This document shows positions 59,338-64,000 of a stretch of DNA of 64,000 nt, piece after piece. Within the stretch, counting starts at the first letter, position 1; every line of letters starts with the position of its first letter. A program made the position numbers and the translations under genes. The notes below the pieces were generated by a model. It worked only from the letters and a program-made list of their open reading frames with translations. It was not told the origin of the DNA and did no database searches. The DNA lies in contig NZ_JAPDKN010000007.1 in assembly GCF_026163565.1 (NCBI RefSeq), positions 1 through 64,000 on the forward strand, in the 5' to 3' direction. This DNA is from Chryseobacterium sp. YIM B08800. GTDB lineage: Bacteria; Bacteroidota; Bacteroidia; Flavobacteriales; Weeksellaceae.

Positions 59338-60705
59338 ATGATAAATAAACTAAAAATCACTTTCCTTTTGGGAGTTTTCACGATGTTGTTCTCAGGAAAC
59401 ATCAACGCTCAGCTAAAGAAAGGACAGTTGGTAGACGGTATTGCGGCAGTAATTGGTGATGAGATCGTTTTGGAATCTGATGTTGAAGAGCAGATGAATT
59501 ACGGAAAACAACAGGGTGCCTCAACAACCGACAAATGTGAGTTTTTGGAAAACTTAATCAATAATAAACTTCTGGTTTACGAAGCAAAAAGAGATACTTT
59601 GATTGATAACCGTTCTGCGGCAATTAAAGATCAGGCAAATGCAAAGTACAACCAATTGCTTTCTCAATTTCCAGACGAAAAGTCAATGCTTGCTGCTTAT
59701 AAGTTCAGAAATCAGTTTGAGATGAAAAATGCCATCGAAAAAATTGATACTGATCAATATTACGGGCAGGCAAAATATCAGAGAATTACAGAAAAAGCAG
59801 ACGTTACTCCAAATGAAGTAACCGATTTTTTCAATATGTATAAATCTCAGCTTCCCGAAATAAAAGATGAAGTTTCTCTTTCTCAGATTATGATGTATCC
59901 TAAATTAACGGAAGCTCATAAGGAAGAGTTGATTAGCAAGCTTAAGAAAATTAAAGCAGATATTTTAGCAGGAGAAAGTTTTGAAAGCCAAGCCAGAATT
60001 TATTCTGAAGACCAGGGAACCGCTCCCAATGGAGGTTTGATGAAAAATATCTTTAAAGGACAAATGGTAAAGCCTTTCGAAGCTGCAGCATTAAATCTAC
60101 AGGAAGGTGAAATTTCAGATCCTATTGAATCTGAGTTTGGATACCATATTATTCAATTGGTGAAGAAGTCTGGTAAAGCTTACGACGCAAGACATATTCT
60201 TTTAATGGCTACTCCTACAGATGCTGAGATTACTACTGCAAAACAAAAACTTGACAGTATCAGAGGATTAATCTTGACAGAGAAAATGAGTTTTAAAGAT
60301 GCTGCATTTAAATTTTCAGATGATAAAAGAACAAAATTCAATGCTGGTGTTATTACCGGAGGAGATGGTTCTAGTAAAATCGAAAGAGAAAGTGTTCCGG
60401 GAGTAATCAGCTATGAGCTTGCCGGTCTTAATAAAAATGACATGACAACTGCTTTTGATGATGAAGATGAAAGAAAAAGAAAAGTGGTAAAGATCATTAA
60501 GGTGGAAGATGTTATTCCTGCTCACCAGATCACTCTTGAAACAGATTACGACAGAATCAAGCAGATGGCTCTTAACAAGAAAAAAAGTGAAATGATTGAG
60601 AAGTTTGTCAATTCTAAACTTCCAACAACATTTATTTCGATAGACGGTCGATATGATACCTGCGATTTTAAAGGGAACTGGAAAAAAGAATCTCTTAGAA
60701 AATAA
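59338..60705 (+). CDS. SurA-like periplasmic peptidyl-prolyl isomerase
   Basis: The 455-residue chaperone has a signal peptide (1 to about 24, ending NINAQ). A SurA-type N-terminal domain follows (LVDGIAAVIGDEIVLESDVEEQ, about 31-52), then two parvulin/PpiC domains: about 175-275 with GLMKNIFKGQMVKPFEAAALNL and about 280-385 with ARHILLMATPTDAEI. It assists outer-membrane protein folding. It has its own terminator. Confidence 0.94.
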   Translation: MINKLKITFLLGVFTMLFSGNINAQLKKGQLVDGIAAVIGDEIVLESDVEEQMNYGKQQGASTTDKCEFLENLINNKLLVYEAKRDTLIDNRSAAIKDQANAKYNQLLSQFPDEKSMLAAYKFRNQFEMKNAIEKIDTDQYYGQAKYQRITEKADVTPNEVTDFFNMYKSQLPEIKDEVSLSQIMMYPKLTEAHKEELISKLKKIKADILAGESFESQARIYSEDQGTAPNGGLMKNIFKGQMVKPFEAAALNLQEGEISDPIESEFGYHIIQLVKKSGKAYDARHILLMATPTDAEITTAKQKLDSIRGLILTEKMSFKDAAFKFSDDKRTKFNAGVITGGDGSSKIERESVPGVISYELAGLNKNDMTTAFDDEDERKRKVVKIIKVEDVIPAHQITLETDYDRIKQMALNKKKSEMIEKFVNSKLPTTFISIDGRYDTCDFKGNWKKESLRK

Positions 60706-60711
60706 TACATT

Positions 60712-60740
60712 AACCTTCAGAACTTTCTGAAGGTTTTTTT
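60712..60740 (+). terminator. Rho-independent terminator of the SurA-like gene
   Basis: Perfect 10-bp stem AACCTTCAGA/TCTGAAGGTT with loop ACTT and T-run. Confidence 0.92.
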
Positions 60741-60783
60741 ATGAAAATATATCTTAGATGTATCATAGAATCTACGTTTTTAG

Positions 60784-60791
60784 TATTTTTA
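60784..60791 (+). promoter_or_regulatory. -7-like TATTTTTA, 4 nt from the NMO-like start
   Basis: One mismatch to TAnnTTTG. CCTT separates it from the ATG at 60796, the same 4-nt spacing seen at several other genes. Confidence 0.45.
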
Positions 60792-60795
60792 CCTT

Positions 60796-61785
60796 ATGAG
60801 TAATTTTATAGATTTCAACTCCGCTAAAAAGCTTCATGAAATGAACGAAAATAAAAACAGAATCACAGAACTTTTTAATATTCAGTATCCCATTATTCAG
60901 GCCGGTATGATTTGGCATTCTGGCTGGAGATTGGCTTCAGCAGTTTCAAACTGTGGCGGATTGGGCTTAATTGGTTCAGCAAGTATGTATCCCGATATTC
61001 TGCGTGAAAATATTCAGAAATGCAAGAAAGCTACCGATAAGCCTTTTGGAGTAAATGTCGCTTTGCTTTATCCCAATTTAGAAGAAATCATCAATATTAT
61101 TCTGGAAGAAGGTGTGAAAATAGTTTTCACTTCTGCCGGAAGTCCTAAAACATATACCGAAACTCTTCAAAAGGAAGGTTTAAAAGTAGCGCATGTAGTT
61201 TCTTCGACCAAGTTTGCGGTTAAATGTGAAGAAGCAGGAGTAGATGCGATTGTAGCAGAAGGCTTTGAAGCAGGAGGTCACAATGGTAGAGATGAAACAA
61301 CGACTTTTTGTTTAATCCCAAATGTAAAAAAACATATTTCTAAACCATTAATTGCAGCAGGTGGAATTGCTTTGGGTTCTCAAATGAAAGCTGCAATGAT
61401 TTTAGGAGCAGACGGAGTTCAGATTGGAAGCCGTTTTGCAGCAACACAAGAAGCAAGTGCTCACGAAAACTGGAAAAAGAAAATTACAGAACTGAATGAA
61501 GGCGATACGCTTCTTACTTTAAAAGAATTGGCGCCCGTAAGAATGGTTAAAAACAAATTCTTCAATGAATTGGAGGAAATTTATAATGTAGGAAGAAATG
61601 CCGAAGCTTTGGTCGCTTCTTTAGGGAGAGCAAGAGCAAAGAAAGGAATGTTTGAAGGTGATATGGAAGAAGGCGAACTGGAAATCGGTCAGGTTTCAGC
61701 TTTAATTGACGAAGTTCTTCCTGTGGAAACAGTTTTTGCCAATCTTTTAAAAGAATTTAACGAAACAAAAAATCCTAGTTTATAA
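60796..61785 (+). CDS. Nitronate monooxygenase / FabK-like flavoprotein
   Basis: The 329-residue TIM-barrel flavoprotein opens its conserved part with NIQYPIIQAGMIWHSGWRLASAVSNCGGLGLIGSAS (in pieces, about 28-63). It continues with DKPFGVNVAL, VVSSTKFAVKCEEAGVDAIVAEGFEAGGHNG (the FMN phosphate and catalytic His region) and LIAAGGIALGSQMKAAMILGADGVQIGSRF. The family includes nitronate monooxygenases and the FabK enoyl-ACP reductase, which cannot be separated here. The first 15 residues are extra relative to relatives, and a second Met at 16 is an alternative start. It is followed 3 bp later by an alpha/beta hydrolase. Confidence 0.9.
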   Translation: MSNFIDFNSAKKLHEMNENKNRITELFNIQYPIIQAGMIWHSGWRLASAVSNCGGLGLIGSASMYPDILRENIQKCKKATDKPFGVNVALLYPNLEEIINIILEEGVKIVFTSAGSPKTYTETLQKEGLKVAHVVSSTKFAVKCEEAGVDAIVAEGFEAGGHNGRDETTTFCLIPNVKKHISKPLIAAGGIALGSQMKAAMILGADGVQIGSRFAATQEASAHENWKKKITELNEGDTLLTLKELAPVRMVKNKFFNELEEIYNVGRNAEALVASLGRARAKKGMFEGDMEEGELEIGQVSALIDEVLPVETVFANLLKEFNETKNPSL

Positions 61786-61788
61786 ATA

Positions 61789-62562
61789 ATGATTGATGAG
61801 GTAATCGATGTAAAGGGGAAAAACTTATTTATAAAATTTAATAACACATTCAAAAATAAACCAACCATTGTTTTTTTGCATGATTCTTTAGGCTCAGTTC
61901 AGCTTTGGAGAGATTTTCCTGAAAAATTGGCGAAAGCGATCCAATGTAATGTTTTACTATATGACCGTTTAGGATACGGAAAATCATTTCCAATGATTAC
62001 TCATGAAAGAGAAAATAATTACATGGAATTGGAAGCAGATATATTAAATGATTTGCTTTCTGAATTGAATATTAACGATGCCATTCTTTTCGGTCACAGC
62101 GATGGTGGAACGATTGCTTTAATTACAGCATCAAAATATCCTGAAAAAGTAAAAGCTGTCATTTGTGAAGCCGGACATATATTTGTTGAAGATATCACTA
62201 TAAAAGGCGTTGAAGAAGCGTTAAATGCTTACAGCACCACAAACCTACCTCAACGCCTTGAAAAATATCACGGTGATAAAGTAGAAACCATTGTAAAAGC
62301 CTGGACTGAAATTTGGCTCAGCGACAATTTCAGAAGCTGGAATATTGAGTATTTATTGAAAAACATAAAAAGTCCGCTATTATTTATTCAGGGAGAAGCA
62401 GATGAATACGGAACTTTAAACCAAGTTGAAAAAACTGTTTCGCAGGTTAAAGGAACTTCTGAGAAATTCATCATTCCGAACATCGGACATACACCACACA
62501 GAGAATCTCCGGAAATAGTTTTAAATAAATCAATTGAATTTATAAATTCAGTAATCCATTAA
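61789..62562 (+). CDS. Alpha/beta hydrolase
   Basis: The 257-residue hydrolase has the oxyanion region FLHDSLGSVQLW (29-40), LLYDRLGYGKS (56-66), the nucleophile elbow GHSDGG with Ser104, and the C-terminal His in PNIGHTPHRES (about 232-242). There is no signal peptide, so it is cytosolic. Substrate is unknown. The 3-bp gap shows it is co-transcribed with the nitronate-monooxygenase-like gene. Confidence 0.93.
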   Translation: MIDEVIDVKGKNLFIKFNNTFKNKPTIVFLHDSLGSVQLWRDFPEKLAKAIQCNVLLYDRLGYGKSFPMITHERENNYMELEADILNDLLSELNINDAILFGHSDGGTIALITASKYPEKVKAVICEAGHIFVEDITIKGVEEALNAYSTTNLPQRLEKYHGDKVETIVKAWTEIWLSDNFRSWNIEYLLKNIKSPLLFIQGEADEYGTLNQVEKTVSQVKGTSEKFIIPNIGHTPHRESPEIVLNKSIEFINSVIH

Positions 62563-62572
62563 TTCGCTTAAA

Positions 62573-62692
62573 AAATTCCCCTCCTTTGGAGGGGTGGCGA
62601 AAATTCAAAGAATTTTTGACGGGGTGGTTAAAAAAGACACCACTAATATATACACTTTCAATAATATCAATAGGAGCGGGCTTTAGCCCGCT
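62573..62692. repeat. Two GC-rich hairpin repeats after the hydrolase gene
   Basis: CCCCTCC-TTT-GGAGGGG (62578-62594) heads a stretch with GGTGGCGAAAATTC and GACGGGGTGGTT, a repeat I recall across Bacteroidetes. AGCGGGCT-TT-AGCCCGCT (62675-62692), followed by a T-rich tail, is a second common element and could terminate transcription. Confidence 0.65.
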
Positions 62693-62727
62693 TAATTTTT
62701 AAATGAGAAAATGGCTTTATCCAAAAT

Positions 62728-63345
62728 CTATAAACTTTTCAATTCAAATTCTATATTCTCTCTCGCCTGAGTTTCATATTTATTCCTAAAAAATTCAGTT
62801 TTATAAATACTTTCCAGCTCCAAAAAATGTTGTAAAACCTTTTTTCTTCCCGGCTTATAAAGAAAATCCGGATAAATAGAATATTCTTTTCTGATCTGTT
62901 TTGTATATTCTGAATAAGCTTCATTGCTTTTTCCAAGAATTGATAGATCAGCATCCAAAAGAAAATTAGTGTCTTTATTTTCAGATTTTTGATGAGATTT
63001 TGTAGCTACAATCTGCTCGTAAACTTGTTGAATGTCATTATTATTTACACCCAAACTTTCAAGTCTTTCTTTTGCAACATCTGCACTTTTTTCCTCATTT
63101 AATTTCGAAGTCGCATCATAAATTACATCATGATAAAAAATAGAAAATGAAATATTATCAAATTTTTCAATCTGATTTCTTACAACATCAATTTCCTCGA
63201 ACATATTTTCTAAATGTTGAAGATTATGATAATGCCTGCTTTTCTCGGAATAATTGTTCTCTATTTCATTCCAAAATTTTTCAATTAAAACCTTATCTTC
63301 AGTAAAGTTCAGACAAAGCGTTTCAAATCTATCTTTTAAAATCAT
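62728..63345 (-). CDS. HD-superfamily metal-dependent phosphohydrolase-like protein
   Basis: The 205-residue soluble protein resembles the predicted HD phosphohydrolases of COG4339. The metal-binding residues appear in RHYHNLQHLENM (H38, H40 and H44 region) and the HD pair in FSIFYHDVIYD (H72, D73), with a later Asp in LLDADLSILG. Substrate is unknown. It lies alone on the minus strand between a repeat and the rhodanese gene. Confidence 0.86.
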   Translation of the reverse strand: MILKDRFETLCLNFTEDKVLIEKFWNEIENNYSEKSRHYHNLQHLENMFEEIDVVRNQIEKFDNISFSIFYHDVIYDATSKLNEEKSADVAKERLESLGVNNNDIQQVYEQIVATKSHQKSENKDTNFLLDADLSILGKSNEAYSEYTKQIRKEYSIYPDFLYKPGRKKVLQHFLELESIYKTEFFRNKYETQARENIEFELKSL

Positions 63346-63364
63346 AAATCCAAATTCAATTAAA

Positions 63365-63391
63365 TAAAAAAGGAACTTAAAAAAGTTCCTT
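63365..63391 (-). terminator. Rho-independent terminator of the rhodanese gene
   Basis: Stem AAGGAACTT/AAGTTCCTT with a short A loop. On the minus strand it is followed by T, 9 bp after the stop. Confidence 0.88.
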
Positions 63392-63399
63392 CTGTTTTG

Positions 63400-63678
63400 T
63401 TATAAACTTGCTTTCAAATCAGCCCAGCCTCCGCCGTTGTAGCCATCTTTTAAACCTTGAGAATTAAGATATTCTAGAGCTTTTCCGCTTCTGTTTCCGC
63501 TTCTGCAGAACAAAACGACAGGCTTTTCGATAGATAAGATTTCTTCTTTTCTGTCTTCAACTTCTCCCAAAGGAATATTGGTTGCTCCTTCTATATTTCC
63601 GTCCATTTCAAGCTCCATTGGCTCACGAACGTCGATTAATGCATAATTTCCTGACTGTAATACATCTGCTAATGACAT
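63400..63678 (-). CDS. Single-domain rhodanese-like protein
   Basis: The 92-residue protein is one rhodanese domain: YALIDVREPMELEMDGNIEGATNIPLGEV (about 12-40) and the active-site loop LFCRSGNRSGKA, with the persulfide-carrying Cys58. It is a sulfurtransferase of the GlpE/PspE size. The start MSLADVLQSG fits the family; in-frame upstream Met codons would add a 24-residue tail not seen in relatives. It diverges from queG. Confidence 0.94.
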   Translation of the reverse strand: MSLADVLQSGNYALIDVREPMELEMDGNIEGATNIPLGEVEDRKEEILSIEKPVVLFCRSGNRSGKALEYLNSQGLKDGYNGGGWADLKASL

Positions 63679-63766
63679 AATGTTTAAAATTTTTGAGTTA
63701 AAATTACAATTTAGATGAATAAAGATTTTCATCCCTCCAAACTCCAACAAATTTATAAAATAATCT

Positions 63767-63774
63767 TAGTTTTG
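63767..63774 (+). promoter_or_regulatory. -7 element TAGTTTTG of queG
   Basis: Exact TAnnTTTG match 13 nt before the ATG at 63788. Confidence 0.55.
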
Positions 63775-63787
63775 CAATGCGAAATCT

Positions 63788-64000
63788 ATGAATTCAACTG
63801 CTGAAAAATATTCTCAATTAATCAAGTCTAAAGCTAAAAGTTTTGGGTTTCAGAATTGTGGAATTTCCAAAGCTGATTTCTTGGAAGAAGATGCACGTCA
63901 TTTAGAAAAATGGCTTAAAAATAATTTCCATGGCGAAATGAAATATATGGAAAATCATTTCGATAAAAGATTAGATCCAAGATTGTTGGTAGAAGGTTCA
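63788..64000 (+). CDS. queG: Epoxyqueuosine reductase QueG, N-terminal part
   Basis: The first 71 codons are present and the gene runs off the window. The translated start has KAKSFGFQNCGISKADFLEED and LEKWLKNNFHGEMKYMENH (residues about 16-57), then FDKRLDPRLLVEGS, the opening of the QueG/YjeS family. This cobalamin and iron-sulfur enzyme makes queuosine in the last step of tRNA modification. The catalytic clusters lie outside the window. Confidence 0.9.
   Translation, partial: MNSTAEKYSQLIKSKAKSFGFQNCGISKADFLEEDARHLEKWLKNNFHGEMKYMENHFDKRLDPRLLVEGS

Overview
The window is AT-rich chromosomal DNA from a member of the Bacteroidota, class Flavobacteriia, most likely Chryseobacterium or a close relative. 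The grounds are type IX secretion/gliding genes (porV, porU, gldJ, gldD), a Bacteroidetes-type tssB-tssC pair, many lipoproteins, promoters of the form TAnnTTTG with an upstream TTG, and families of intergenic hairpins I recall from that genus. The genus is inferred by recall, not by a search. I saw no rRNA, tRNA, CRISPR array, prophage or intact insertion sequence.

Layout. 1-6.4 kb: a lipoprotein, ahcY, a HugZ-like flavin/heme protein, a phosphopantetheinyl transferase and an FUSC membrane protein. 6.5-13.4 kb: porU-porV transcribed leftward and gldJ rightward, a core type IX secretion locus. 13.5-20.7 kb: murF, a Nudix hydrolase, an SRPBCC-like protein, a leftward outer-membrane protein-lptC-anmK operon, a small membrane protein and a DNA polymerase III delta-prime-like gene. 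20.9-25.8 kb: a tetR-tolC-emrA-emrB efflux operon with a palindrome over its promoter. 25.9-29.8 kb: a NarL-type two-component system diverging from two tandem paralogous lipoproteins. 30-36.2 kb: tyrS, an ECF sigma factor, lipA, an MFS exporter with a possible attenuator leader, a SpoIIAA-like protein and an FAD oxidoreductase.

36.5-44.8 kb is the most interesting stretch. A VWA protein, a DUF4139 protein, a SIMPL protein, a DoxX-like membrane protein and a small signal-anchored protein lie beside a LytS-like histidine kinase and a LytTR response regulator. Three of the intergenic regions carry the same paired ACTTGGTG direct repeat with an exact 21-bp period, the geometry expected for a LytTR-family regulator. 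Each copy sits 27-28 bp upstream of a -7 element. This points to a local envelope regulon controlled by its own two-component system.

45-64 kb: a lipocalin, cinA, two M13 metallopeptidases flanking an inverted erythromycin-esterase-like gene, an isolated tssB-tssC sheath pair, mutY with an odd start region, gldD, a PfkB kinase, a SurA-like isomerase, a nitronate monooxygenase-like gene with an alpha/beta hydrolase, an HD protein, a rhodanese and the start of queG, which runs off the right edge. Several genes place ATG exactly 4 nt after the -7 element, which suggests leaderless transcripts. The longer gaps mostly hold hairpin-forming or word-like degenerate repeats.
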